Made by a program: the position numbers and the translations under genes. The notes under the pieces are model-generated. The model saw nothing but the letters and a program-made list of their open reading frames with translations. It was not told where the DNA came from and ran no database searches. DNA of 64,000 bases from DASQMT01 sp963839615 (GTDB lineage: Bacteria; Actinomycetota; Thermoleophilia; Solirubrobacterales; Solirubrobacteraceae), in the NCBI GenBank assembly GCA_963839615.1, contig CAWIVY010000010.1, forward strand, positions 496,001 to 560,000, in the 5' to 3' direction. Position 1 is the stretch's first letter. Every line of letters starts with the position of its first letter. This document shows positions 50,534-57,630 of this stretch, in pieces.

Positions 50534-51352
50534 GTGAGCATCGACGAAAAAACTGACTCAGGCCGCGAGCGCGGCATCCCAGCATATCCTTCGTCCGACG
50601 ATCGAGCCGCGCGTTCGCTCGAGGATCGGAGGCTGCTGGTCCGCTACCACCGCGACGGCGACCCGGTCGCACGCGAGCAGCTCGTGCAGCGCTTCCTGCC
50701 GCTGGCACGCCAGCTCGCACGGCGCTATCAGCGCGGCGGCGAGCAGCTCGACGACCTGATCCAGGTCGCCTCGCTCGGGCTGCTCAAGGCGATCGACCGC
50801 TTCGACCCGGAGCGTGAGACGGCGTTCTCGTCGTTCGCCGTCCCGACGATCCTCGGCGAGCTCAAGCGCCACTTCCGCGACAAGGGCTGGTCGGTGCGCG
50901 TCCCGCGCGACCTGCAGGAGATGGCGGTGCGCGTGGACCGGATCGCGGACGAGATGTCGCGCGAGCTCGGCCGCGCGCCGACGACGGCGGAGATCGCGGA
51001 GCGCACGGGCGCCTCGGTCGAGCAGGTGCTCGAGGCACGCGAGGCCTCGGCCGCCTACCGCGCCGTCTCGCTGGATCGCCCGCGTTCGGAGGACGAGGAC
51101 GAGAGCGACTCCTACGCCGATGCCTTCGGCGTCGACGATCCGGGCTTCGGGCTCGCCGAGGACTCGGCCACGGTCGAGCGCCTGATGCGCGCCCTGTCCG
51201 AGCGCGAGCGCGAGGTGCTGCGGCTGCGCTTCGCGGAGGACCTGACGCAGTCGGAGATCGGCCAGCGCGTCGGCGTCTCGCAGATGCACGTCTCGCGCCT
51301 GATCCGCCAGTCGATCGCGCGCCTGCGCGAGGAGGCCGACGCGGCAGAGTAA
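50534..51352 (+). CDS. SigB/SigF/SigG-family sigma factor (copy 1)
   Basis: Predicted 272-residue sigma factor with regions 2, 3 and 4: DLIQVASLGLLKAIDRFDPE and AFSSFAVPTILGELKRHFRD (region 2), RAPTTAEIAERTGASVEQV (region 3), LTQSEIGQRVGVSQMHVSRL (region 4). This is the stress/sporulation group controlled by anti-sigma kinases. Start is uncertain among GTGs 50525, 50531 and 50534. It is encoded near RsbW-, STAS- and SpoIIE-type genes, its probable regulators, and resembles the second copy at 56.6 kb. Confidence 0.9.
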   Translation: MSIDEKTDSGRERGIPAYPSSDDRAARSLEDRRLLVRYHRDGDPVAREQLVQRFLPLARQLARRYQRGGEQLDDLIQVASLGLLKAIDRFDPERETAFSSFAVPTILGELKRHFRDKGWSVRVPRDLQEMAVRVDRIADEMSRELGRAPTTAEIAERTGASVEQVLEAREASAAYRAVSLDRPRSEDEDESDSYADAFGVDDPGFGLAEDSATVERLMRALSEREREVLRLRFAEDLTQSEIGQRVGVSQMHVSRLIRQSIARLREEADAAE

Positions 51353-51377
51353 GCCGGAGCGGGGTAAGTTCCACTCC

Positions 51378-51713
51378 ATGGAGCACTGGGACCTGCGCAC
51401 GCTCGACGTGCAGCCGCATCAGCCGCAGATCCTGCACTCGTCACGCGGCGAGTCGCGGACGATCGCGATCCACCTGCCCGCCGGCGAGGGCCTCCAGGAC
51501 CACGAGGTGCACGAACGCGCGCACCTTGTCGTACTCGACGGCCAGATCGAGGTCGACGCCGACGGCGGCAGCGTCCGCGGAGGGCCCGGCTTCGTCGCGG
51601 TGTTCGATCCCCAGGAGCGCCACGAGGTGCGCGCGGAGAGCGACGCGCGGCTGCTGCTGGTGCTCGCGCCGTGGCCGGGCCAGGGACACCCGGGCGCACG
51701 GGACGCTGGATAG
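51378..51713 (+). CDS. Cupin-fold protein
   Basis: Predicted 111-residue single-domain cupin. RTIAIHLPAGEGLQDHEVHE holds metal-binding His/Glu positions, then LVVLDGQIEVDADGGSVRGG and FDPQERHEVRAESDARLLLV complete the barrel. Likely binds a metal; activity unknown. GGGTAA lies exactly 10 nt before the ATG, and TAAGTT 7 nt before it, so a leaderless promoter of either type is possible. Begins 25 nt after the sigma gene. Confidence 0.82.
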   Translation: MEHWDLRTLDVQPHQPQILHSSRGESRTIAIHLPAGEGLQDHEVHERAHLVVLDGQIEVDADGGSVRGGPGFVAVFDPQERHEVRAESDARLLLVLAPWPGQGHPGARDAG

Positions 51714-51822
51714 CTCCGCCGGTCATCCGGACGGCGTTCTGATTGGCATGCCGGACAATCTGCCTCGGCCGGAGGCCTCGTCACCGGCTTCGCCTCGGTC
51801 CGGGCTCGACCGGGCTTCGCCC

Positions 51823-52695
51823 TCATTTTCGGCGCCGGTGCGTCCCCCTGCGTCGCTCCTCGCCCTGGAGGCGCGCGAGGATGTCGCCGCTCCACTCGTG
51901 CGTGCGCAGCAGCTCGTAGCGCGCCGTGACCACGCGCATGTAGGCGTCGCCCTCCGTCTCGGACGGGCGGACGAAGCCGCCCTCGCGCAGGGTCTCGACG
52001 ACGGGTAGGAAGTCCTCCTCGAACCAGAGCCGCGCGACCTCCTCGCGGTCCATGTACGCGCGCCGCTCCTGCATGACGCGGAAGCCCCAGGCCTCGACGC
52101 CCTCCGCCAGCCGCCCGAAGTCCCACGGGTCCGACGGGCGCACGCGGGCCAGCTGGTCGCGCCCGAGCGGTACGCGCTCGCCGAACAGCCGCTCGTGGCT
52201 CTTCATCGGCAGATCGGCGAGCCGCAGCGTGTCGCCGGTTCCGACCCGCGTGCGCACCTGGGTGACGTGGGCGTCAATGTCCTCCCGGCCGAGCGACTTG
52301 GCGACCGAGACGCGGTGGTGGCCGTCGCGGACGAAGTGCAGGTCGCCGATCCGGTAGACCGATATCGGCGGGAACGACTCACCGCGGCGCTGGGCCGCCG
52401 CGATCCGCTGCCAGCGGCCGCGCACGCGCGGGGTGGTGGGGCGGAAGCCGCGGTCGAAGTCGCGCGTGCGGTCGACGGTGCCGACGATCGAGTCCAGCGG
52501 GATGCTCTCCAGCCCGAGCTCGACCTCGCCGACCATGCCGAGCGCGTCGACGACCTCGTCGAAGGGCAGGATCAGCGCTACGTCGTCAGGCTCGCGGCGC
52601 AGCCGCCGGCCGAGGTCCGCGAGCAGCTGCGAGCGCCGCGCCCTCGAGAAGTCGTCCTGCGCATCGGCGCTGGGGAAGCCGGTGCCGCCGTCCAC
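51823..52695 (-). CDS. ParB/sulfiredoxin-fold protein
   Basis: Predicted 290-residue protein. A ParB/Srx-like core is seen in LGLESIPLDSIVGTVDRTRD, FPPISVYRIGDLHFVRDGHH and RVSVAKSLGREDIDAHV, where the GHHR motif is the nucleotide-binding signature. The C-terminal half is helical with DWDF-like aromatic pairs and is not recognised. No helix-turn-helix, so not a chromosome-partitioning ParB; may be a CTPase/ATPase-type switch. GTG 52695 is favoured because TAGCCT ends 7 nt upstream; TTG 52698 is one codon earlier. Confidence 0.65.
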   Translation of the reverse strand: MDGGTGFPSADAQDDFSRARRSQLLADLGRRLRREPDDVALILPFDEVVDALGMVGEVELGLESIPLDSIVGTVDRTRDFDRGFRPTTPRVRGRWQRIAAAQRRGESFPPISVYRIGDLHFVRDGHHRVSVAKSLGREDIDAHVTQVRTRVGTGDTLRLADLPMKSHERLFGERVPLGRDQLARVRPSDPWDFGRLAEGVEAWGFRVMQERRAYMDREEVARLWFEEDFLPVVETLREGGFVRPSETEGDAYMRVVTARYELLRTHEWSGDILARLQGEERRRGTHRRRK

Positions 52696-52705
52696 CAACC
52701 AGAGG

Positions 52706-53065
52706 CTACGCTGCCTCGGCGCGCTCGCCGAGTGCGGCCTCCACCGAGTCGACGAGGCTGAAGACGCTGTCGAGCCCGGTGATGCGGAACGTCTTCACGA
52801 TCGCCTCGTTGTCGCAGGCGACCATGAGCCGCCCACCGCGCGACTTCAGCCGCCGGTGCGCGCCGATCAGGACGCCCAGGCTCGAGGAGTCCACGAACGT
52901 CGTCTCGGTCAGGTCGATGATCACGTGATCGACGCCGGCTGCGATCGGCGCCATGACGCGCTGCTTGAACTCCGGCGCGGTGAAGAGGTCGATCTCGCCG
53001 GTGACCGCGACCACGTGGGCGTCCCGGCCCGCGGCGCGGTCCTTGATGCTGAACTCGATAGCCAT
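52706..53065 (-). CDS. STAS-domain anti-sigma factor antagonist (RsbV/SpoIIAA-like)
   Basis: Predicted 119-residue anti-anti-sigma protein. The domain opens VVAVTGEIDLFTAPEFKQRV; the phosphorylated Ser is in TTFVDSSSLGVLIGA near residue 61. Unphosphorylated, such proteins bind the RsbW kinase and free the sigma factor. A ribosome site AGGAGG precedes the ATG. It follows the RsbW and RsbW-like genes on the same strand, forming a partner-switching operon. Confidence 0.9.
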   Translation of the reverse strand: MAIEFSIKDRAAGRDAHVVAVTGEIDLFTAPEFKQRVMAPIAAGVDHVIIDLTETTFVDSSSLGVLIGAHRRLKSRGGRLMVACDNEAIVKTFRITGLDSVFSLVDSVEAALGERAEAA

Positions 53066-53097
53066 GGCCTCCTGCCTTTGCCCGCCGGGAGCGGTTC

Positions 53098-53491
53098 CTA
53101 ATCAGCGCCGGCGTAGGCCAGCCGCACGCGCAGGAACTCGTGCTCGCCCTCGGTCTCGACCTCGACGGAGTCGGCGAGCTGCTCGATCACGTTGCCGACG
53201 CCCGGCACCGCGGCGTCGGTCGACGAGGGCGCGGCCGCCGCCGGCGCGCAGCGGCCCGACGCAGAGGTCGAGCGAGCGGGTCTGCGAGGTGAGCGTGACG
53301 TCGACCGTCTCATCGGCCACGTGTGCGGGCGCGCGCGCGGCGACCACGTCGGCGACCAGCACCGCGTCGTCGAGCCGGTCCAGCGGGAGGTCCGCACGCG
53401 CGGCGAACATCCCGACGACCCGGCGCAACACGGGGCCCACGAGCGGGCCCGCGGCGATCGAGACGCGCGTCGGCGGCTCCGCGCTGGTCAC
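53098..53491 (-). CDS. Degenerate RsbW-like protein, frameshifted
   Basis: About 130 residues after correction. The first part reads PTRVSIAAGPLVGPVLRRVV, DRLDDAVLVADVVAARA, TSQTRSLDLCVGPLRAGGG. After ALVD a +1 shift near 53219 gives DAAVPGVGNVIEQLADSVEV and EFLRVRLAYAGAD. The end aligns with the neighbouring RsbW (LADSLDIE, RLRMSF), but the ATP-binding N-box Glu/Asn and Gly loops are missing, so it is probably not a kinase. GTG 53491 overlaps the rsbW-like stop as GTGA. Confidence 0.65.
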
Positions 53492-53928
53492 GCGAAGCCG
53501 ACCGCCCGGCTCTTGCGCCTGAAGGACATCCGCAAGCGGCTGCCCTTGTCTGCCGAGCGCTCGATGTCGAGCGAGTCCGCGAGCGCCGCGATCAGCGGCA
53601 GCCCCAGGCCCGGCCCGGCCTCGTCCTGGCTCGGACCGTCGCCGCGTCCCGTGTCGGCGACGATCACCTCGAGGTCGCCTCCCTCGGATCGCACGACGAC
53701 ATCGATCGTCCCCTCGCGGCCGGCGTAGGCATGGCGCACAACGTTAGTGCAGGCCTCGGTGACCGCGAGCCGCACGTCCTCGGTCACGGCCTGCGGCAGC
53801 CCGAGCGACTCGGACAAGGCGCCGAGCACGTGCCGCACCACAGCGACGTTCTCAGGCCGCGCGGGAAGCGTGAGGCGGACGTCCGACTGGAGCGAGGCAA
53901 CCGGATCCGTTGTGGAACGCATCTGCAT
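53488..53928 (-). CDS. RsbW-type anti-sigma serine kinase (HATPase)
   Basis: Predicted 146-residue GHKL ATPase. N-box VRLAVTEACTNVVRHAYAG (Glu and Asn bind Mg-ATP), G1 box VADTGRGDGPSQDEAGPGLG and C-terminal strand SRLRMSFR are complete. It would hold a SigB/F-type factor and phosphorylate the STAS antagonist. ATG 53928 is supported by the promoter GTTA-N16-GGGTAC ending exactly 10 nt upstream, which looks recognised by the very sigma type it controls, that is, autoregulation. Confidence 0.9.
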   Translation of the reverse strand: MQMRSTTDPVASLQSDVRLTLPARPENVAVVRHVLGALSESLGLPQAVTEDVRLAVTEACTNVVRHAYAGREGTIDVVVRSEGGDLEVIVADTGRGDGPSQDEAGPGLGLPLIAALADSLDIERSADKGSRLRMSFRRKSRAVGFA

Positions 53929-53938
53929 CCCGGATCGC

Positions 53939-53964
53939 GTACCCGACGCCCGTGGGCCGGTAAC
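53939..53964 (-). promoter_or_regulatory. SigB/F-type promoter of the partner-switching operon
   Basis: On the minus strand GTTA (53964-53961), a 16-nt spacer, GGGTAC (53944-53939), then 10 nt to ATG 53928. This is close to the GTTT-N14-16-GGGTA consensus of stress sigma factors. Confidence 0.6.
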
Positions 53965-54008
53965 GCGACACGACGCGGAACTTACAACCGCGTGGGCGCG
54001 CCGTCGCC

Positions 54009-54509
54009 TCAAGCCGCTCGCCGAGCGGCGCTGAACCGGCGCGGCCGGTCGGCGCCCGGCTCGCTCACGGCATTCGCGCGCGCGCACAGGATCGAGAACG
54101 CCGTCTGCAGCATGTCGTTGCCGGCGGAGGTGGCGAGGACAGCCGTCGCGGTGCGCCCTGCGGCAGGGGAGTGCAGCCGCAGCGCTACGAGCCCGAGCGC
54201 GGACCAGGCGCCCACGCAGCGCGTGCAGTTGAGCAGCTCGCCGACGGCGTAACGCAGGCGCCGGCCGCGCGGGCGCTTGCCCTCGGGGCGCTCCTCGACG
54301 AACGGCCGGCGCAGCCACGTCTCGACCTTCTCGTGGACGACCAGCTTCGAGAGCGCGAACGTCGCGGCCGAGAGCGGCACGAGCTCCGCGCCGGGGATCG
54401 GCTCGCGGCCGCGCGCCGAGTACACGAGCCCGGCGACCAGCGAGCCATAGAGCGCCGAGATCGCCGCGTAGTCCGCCACCTCGGTCGGTGTCTGTTCGAC
54501 GGGCTTCAC
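54009..54509 (-). CDS. DUF1360-family membrane protein
   Basis: Predicted 166-residue protein matching DUF1360: YAAISALYGSLVAGLVYSAR at the N-terminus, SKLVVHEKVETWLRRPFVEE in the middle, and a membrane part with ELLNCTRCVGAWSALGLVAL, where the CxxC pair is characteristic. About two or three spans. Function unknown; some members are stress- or spore-associated. It begins 4 nt after a 35-codon Pro-rich ORF that carries a SigB/F-type promoter, so it is probably stress-induced. Confidence 0.8.
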   Translation of the reverse strand: MKPVEQTPTEVADYAAISALYGSLVAGLVYSARGREPIPGAELVPLSAATFALSKLVVHEKVETWLRRPFVEERPEGKRPRGRRLRYAVGELLNCTRCVGAWSALGLVALRLHSPAAGRTATAVLATSAGNDMLQTAFSILCARANAVSEPGADRPRRFSAARRAA

Positions 54510-54513
54510 CGCG

Positions 54514-54621
54514 TCAGATCGGCAGCGGGTCGGGGTTGGGGGGCAACGGGTTCGGGTCGGGCGTCGGAGTCGGCGGCGCCGGGTCGGGCCCCGGCGTCGG
54601 CGGGAGCGGGTGTGGGGTCAT
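54514..54621 (-). CDS. Small Pro-rich ORF, 35 codons
   Basis: Encodes MTPHPLPPTPGPDPAPPTPT and a similar remainder, almost half Pro with Asp/Thr, no membrane or signal segment. Support comes from a SigB/F-type promoter placed exactly 10 nt before its ATG and from tight linkage to the DUF1360 gene. The longer frame starting at 54705 would cross a hairpin and the promoter, so it is rejected. It may act as a linker-like peptide or simply a leader ORF. Confidence 0.45.
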   Translation of the reverse strand: MTPHPLPPTPGPDPAPPTPTPDPNPLPPNPDPLPI

Positions 54622-54631
54622 CTCGATGGAG

Positions 54632-54656
54632 CTACCCAGGCACGACCGCGTGAAAC
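54632..54656 (-). promoter_or_regulatory. SigB/F-type promoter of the Pro-rich ORF and DUF1360 gene
   Basis: On the minus strand GTTT (54656-54653), a 15-nt spacer, GGGTAG (54637-54632), then 10 nt to ATG 54621. The GGGTAGCTCC stretch is shared with the promoter at 55.2 kb. Confidence 0.65.
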
Positions 54657-54657
54657 A

Positions 54658-54684
54658 GATCGGGGCGCCGTGGGCGCCCCGATC
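54658..54684 (-). terminator. Perfect 12-bp hairpin before the Pro-rich ORF promoter
   Basis: GATCGGGGCGCC (54658-54669) and GGCGCCCCGATC (54673-54684) pair exactly around a GTG loop. On the minus strand it is followed by TGTTTC. It is 140 nt after the stop of the next minus-strand gene upstream and one base before the -35 box of the following promoter, as expected for a terminator that insulates that promoter. Confidence 0.7.
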
Positions 54685-54824
54685 AGGAGGAGGGTGTAGC
54701 GCCATCCGGCTGTTTGGAGGGCATCCGGAAACGTGCAGTGACGCGACGCGGTGATTGTCCCCCCTGGCCGCGCAGACAAAACACGCGCGCGCAAGAAAAT
54801 CTCAACCTGCGGTCAACGGAGCGC

Positions 54825-55175
54825 TCACGCGTCGCGGTCGGCGAGTCGCTCGGAGGCCGGCCGCGGCTGCTCGCGGTCGAACGTGAGCCGCTCCTTGCCT
54901 TCGCCTTCGCCGGGACGCGCGACGTGTGCAGCGGCATCCGGGTCTGAGCGCCGGTCCGCGTCGGACTCCGGGTCCGCCGTCGTCTCGCCGTCCTCGCTCA
55001 CCTCTCCCGCGTGCTCCGTCGTGTCGCCGAGCGGCGTGTCGTCGCGGCCGATGCCGGGTGCATCGGCGTCCGAGTCGGCCACGGGTCCGCTCTTCTCGGT
55101 GGCGTTGAGGACCAGGTACGTCACGAAGCCCCCGACCAGGACGACGACGAGCACAACCGGGATGACGTATTCCAT
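54825..55175 (-). CDS. Small single-span membrane protein with acidic tail
   Basis: Predicted 116-residue protein. One N-terminal span (VIPVVLVVVLVGGFVTYLVL, residues 4-23) is followed by about 90 disordered acidic residues (DSDADAPGIGRDD, SEDGETTADPESDAD). No domain known. ATG 55175 lies 10 nt after a SigB/F-type -10 box and has no ribosome site, so it is probably leaderless and stress-induced. The frame extends upstream to 55478 but that part is antisense to the PfpI-like gene. Confidence 0.65.
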   Translation of the reverse strand: MEYVIPVVLVVVLVGGFVTYLVLNATEKSGPVADSDADAPGIGRDDTPLGDTTEHAGEVSEDGETTADPESDADRRSDPDAAAHVARPGEGEGKERLTFDREQPRPASERLADRDA

Positions 55176-55185
55176 GGCCGCGGAG

Positions 55186-55211
55186 CTACCCCTGGGTGTC
55201 CGAGACCAAAC
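55186..55211 (-). promoter_or_regulatory. SigB/F-type promoter of the small membrane protein gene
   Basis: On the minus strand GTTT (55211-55208), a 16-nt spacer, GGGTAG (55191-55186), then 10 nt to ATG 55175. Both boxes match the stress-sigma consensus. Confidence 0.7.
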
Positions 55212-55287
55212 GGTCGCGCCGCGCGAGGTTTGTGGGCCCCGAGCGAGGTGAGAACACGAAGGTGAACCCGATTTGAAAGGAGCCGAC

Positions 55288-55869
55288 ATGGCCGGCAAGC
55301 TCGAAGGCAAGACGATCGCGTTCCTCGCCACCGAAGGCGTCGAGCAGGTGGAGCTGACCGATCCGTGGAAGGCGGTCCAGGACGCCGGGGGCACGGCCGA
55401 GCTGATCTCGCTGGAGGCCGGCGAGGTGCAGGCGTTCAACCACCTCGACAAGGCCGACACGTTCCCGGTGGACCACACCGCGGGCGAGGCCGACGCGTCG
55501 CGCTACGACGGGCTGGTGCTGCCCGGCGGTGTCGCCAACCCCGACCAGCTGCGCGCCGACGAGGACGCGGTCGCGTTCGTGCGCGCGTTCTTCGAGGACG
55601 CCAAGCCGGTGGCGGTCATCTGCCACGGCCCGTGGACGCTGATCGACGCGGGCGTCGTGACCGGCCGCACGCTCACCTCGTGGCCGTCGCTGAAGACCGA
55701 CCTGCGCAACGCGGGCGCCAACTGGGTCGACGAGGAGGTCCACGTCGACGAGGGGCTCGTCTCGTCGCGCAAGCCCGACGACCTGCCCGCGTTCTGCGAG
55801 AAGCTGGTCGAGGAGTTCTGCGAGGGCAGGCACGAGGGCCAGCGCCAGCGCGCGGGCAGCGCCGCGTGA
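55288..55869 (+). CDS. PfpI/DJ-1 superfamily protein
   Basis: Predicted 193-residue class I glutamine amidotransferase-like protein. KTIAFLATEGVEQVEL opens the fold, YDGLVLPGGVANPDQL holds the conserved Glu/Asp region, and the nucleophile elbow is AVICHGPWTLIDAG with Cys. DELVSSRKPDDLPAFCEKLV-like end is typical of YhbO/PfpI proteins, reported as protective chaperones, proteases or deglycases. ATG 55288 follows AAAGGAG; a TTG at 55273 is rejected because that site lies inside it. Overlaps the next gene by GTGA. Confidence 0.87.
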   Translation: MAGKLEGKTIAFLATEGVEQVELTDPWKAVQDAGGTAELISLEAGEVQAFNHLDKADTFPVDHTAGEADASRYDGLVLPGGVANPDQLRADEDAVAFVRAFFEDAKPVAVICHGPWTLIDAGVVTGRTLTSWPSLKTDLRNAGANWVDEEVHVDEGLVSSRKPDDLPAFCEKLVEEFCEGRHEGQRQRAGSAA

Positions 55870-56540
55870 CGCGCCCGCCCGCGGCGATCCTGGACATCGA
55901 CGGCACGCTGGTGGACACGAACTACCAGCATGCCCTCGCATGGTTCCGCGCCTTCCGCAAGGTCGACCTGACGCTGCCGCTCTACCGCATCCACCGTCAC
56001 ATCGGGATGGGCGGGGACCAACTGGTCGGCGCGCTCGCGGGCGACGAGTTCGAGCGCGCGCACGGTGACGAGGTGCGCGCGCTCGAGGGCGACCTCTACA
56101 TGGAGCTGATCGAGGAGGTCTGCGCGCTGGAGGGAGCGCGCGAGCTGATGCTCGCGCTCAAGGATCGCGGCCACCCGCTCGTGCTCGCCTCGTCCGCGAA
56201 GGAGCACGAGGTCGACCATTACGTCGAGCTGCTCGACGCGCGCGAGCTCGCCGATGGCTGGACGACCTCCGCCGACGTCGAGCAGACCAAGCCAGAGCCC
56301 GACCTCGTCGCGGCGGCGATCGCCAAGGCGGGCGGCGGCGACGCGGTGATGGTCGGGGATTCCACGTGGGACTGCGAAGCCGCCAAGCGCGCCGGGATCG
56401 CGACGATCGGCGTGCTGACCGGCGGGTTCTCGGACCAGGAGCTGCTCGACGCGGGAGCGGTCTGCGTGTTCGAGCGGATCGAAGAGCTGAGCCGCCGGCT
56501 GGATGAGACGCCGTTCGCGGCGTTTGGGTCAGCACGCTGA
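55866..56540 (+). CDS. HAD-superfamily phosphatase, phosphoglycolate-phosphatase-like
   Basis: Predicted 224-residue hydrolase. HAD motif I is ILDIDGTLVDTNY (nucleophile Asp), motif II VLASSAKEHEV, motif III Lys in VEQTKPEPDLVAAAI, motif IV VMVGDSTWDCEAAKRAG. A helical cap lies at about residues 25-90. Substrate probably a small phosphorylated metabolite. GTG 55866 overlaps the PfpI-like stop, indicating an operon. Confidence 0.88.
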   Translation: MTRPPAAILDIDGTLVDTNYQHALAWFRAFRKVDLTLPLYRIHRHIGMGGDQLVGALAGDEFERAHGDEVRALEGDLYMELIEEVCALEGARELMLALKDRGHPLVLASSAKEHEVDHYVELLDARELADGWTTSADVEQTKPEPDLVAAAIAKAGGGDAVMVGDSTWDCEAAKRAGIATIGVLTGGFSDQELLDAGAVCVFERIEELSRRLDETPFAAFGSAR

Positions 56541-56582
56541 CGGGCAGCCCGGTTTCGTGGACCGGGGCGAACACTGCTAAAG

Positions 56583-57392
56583 ATGTCAGTGGTGTCCGCG
56601 AGCCCTCGGCCCCGCATCAACGTCGCGTCCGACGCAGAGGACGGCGCCACGCGCGCGGAGGAGGATCGCAGGCTGCTCGTCCGCTACCACCGCCACGGCG
56701 ACCAGGCGGCCCGCGAGGCGCTCGTCGAGCGCCTGCTCCCGCTGGCCCGGCGCATGGCGCGGCGTTACCGGCGCTCCGACGAGCCGCTCGACGACCTCGT
56801 CCAGGTGGCGACGCTGGGCCTGATCAAGGCGATCGACCGCTTCGACCCCGGCCGGGAGACCGCCTTCTCCTCCTACGCCGTGCCGACGATGCTCGGCGAG
56901 CTCAAGCGCTATTTCCGCGACAACGGCTGGGCGGTGCACGTCCCGCGCGGGATGCAGGAGCGCGTGATGCAGGTCGACAACGCCGTCAAGGACCTCTCGC
57001 GGCGCAAGGGCCGGTCGCCGTCGGCGGCGGAGGTCTCGGAGGCGCTCGGGCTGAGCGCCGAGCAGGTGCTCGAGGCGATGGAGGCCGCGGGCGCCTATGA
57101 CGCCGTGTCGCTCGACTCCTACCGCTTCGGCGATGACGGCGACGGCGAGACCTATGCCGAGTCGATCGGCGTCGAGGACGAGCGCTTCGAGCTGGTCGAA
57201 TACGGCGTCACGATCGCCCCGACGCTCGCCGCCCTGCCCGCGCGCGACAGGATCGTGCTGCACCTGCGCTTCGTCGAGGACCTCACGCAGGCCGAGATCG
57301 CCGACCGCGTCGGCGTCTCCCAGATGCACGTCTCGCGACTGATCCGGCGGGCGCTCGAGCGGCTGCGCACGGTCGCCCAGCACAGCGCATAG
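56583..57392 (+). CDS. SigB/SigF/SigG-family sigma factor (copy 2)
   Basis: Predicted 269-residue paralogue of the sigma at 50.5 kb. Region 2: DLVQVATLGLIKAIDRFDPG, AFSSYAVPTMLGELKRYFRD. Region 3: RSPSAAEVSEALGLSAEQVL. Region 4: LTQAEIADRVGVSQMHVSRL. The N-terminal 25 residues differ and are probably disordered. It lies next to csbD and opposite a SpoIIE-type phosphatase. Which RsbW binds which sigma cannot be told from sequence. Confidence 0.9.
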   Translation: MSVVSASPRPRINVASDAEDGATRAEEDRRLLVRYHRHGDQAAREALVERLLPLARRMARRYRRSDEPLDDLVQVATLGLIKAIDRFDPGRETAFSSYAVPTMLGELKRYFRDNGWAVHVPRGMQERVMQVDNAVKDLSRRKGRSPSAAEVSEALGLSAEQVLEAMEAAGAYDAVSLDSYRFGDDGDGETYAESIGVEDERFELVEYGVTIAPTLAALPARDRIVLHLRFVEDLTQAEIADRVGVSQMHVSRLIRRALERLRTVAQHSA

Positions 57393-57406
57393 AGCCCTGC
57401 CGAGCC

Positions 57407-57412
57407 GGGTAT
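57407..57412 (+). promoter_or_regulatory. Possible -10 box of a stress promoter before csbD
   Basis: GGGTAT lies exactly 10 nt before ATG 57423, the same distance as in three other stress promoters here. No GTTT is found at the matching -35 position, so the call is weak. Confidence 0.35.
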
Positions 57413-57422
57413 GGCCACCGGC

Positions 57423-57611
57423 ATGGGACTCACAGACAAGATCACGGGACGCGTGAAGCAGGCCGCCGGAGACCTCACCGACGACGCCTCGATGCGGCAG
57501 CAGGGCCGCAAGGAGGAGCGCAAGGGCGAGGCCAAGGAGCAGCAGGCCCGCGCCGAGGAGCGCGCGGACGCCAAGAAGGAAGAGGTCCGCGACCTCGAGC
57601 GCGAGACCTGA
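57423..57611 (+). CDS. csbD: CsbD-family stress protein
   Basis: Predicted 62-residue highly charged protein. GLTDKITGRVKQAAGDLTDD is the CsbD opening, followed by Lys/Glu/Arg/Gln helix to the end. CsbD is a general-stress protein under SigB in Bacillus; function unknown. ATG 57423 matches the family start and the spacing to GGGTAT; ATG 57411 would add four residues. It lies 30 nt after a SigB/F-type sigma gene. Confidence 0.85.
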   Translation: MGLTDKITGRVKQAAGDLTDDASMRQQGRKEERKGEAKEQQARAEERADAKKEEVRDLERET

Positions 57612-57630
57612 TCATCGCGAGCGGGCGGGG

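Noticed and set aside
54706..54824. Small ORF starting at 54714 on the plus strand
   Set aside because: No ribosome site, runs antisense into the acidic membrane-protein gene, and its peptide has no pattern.
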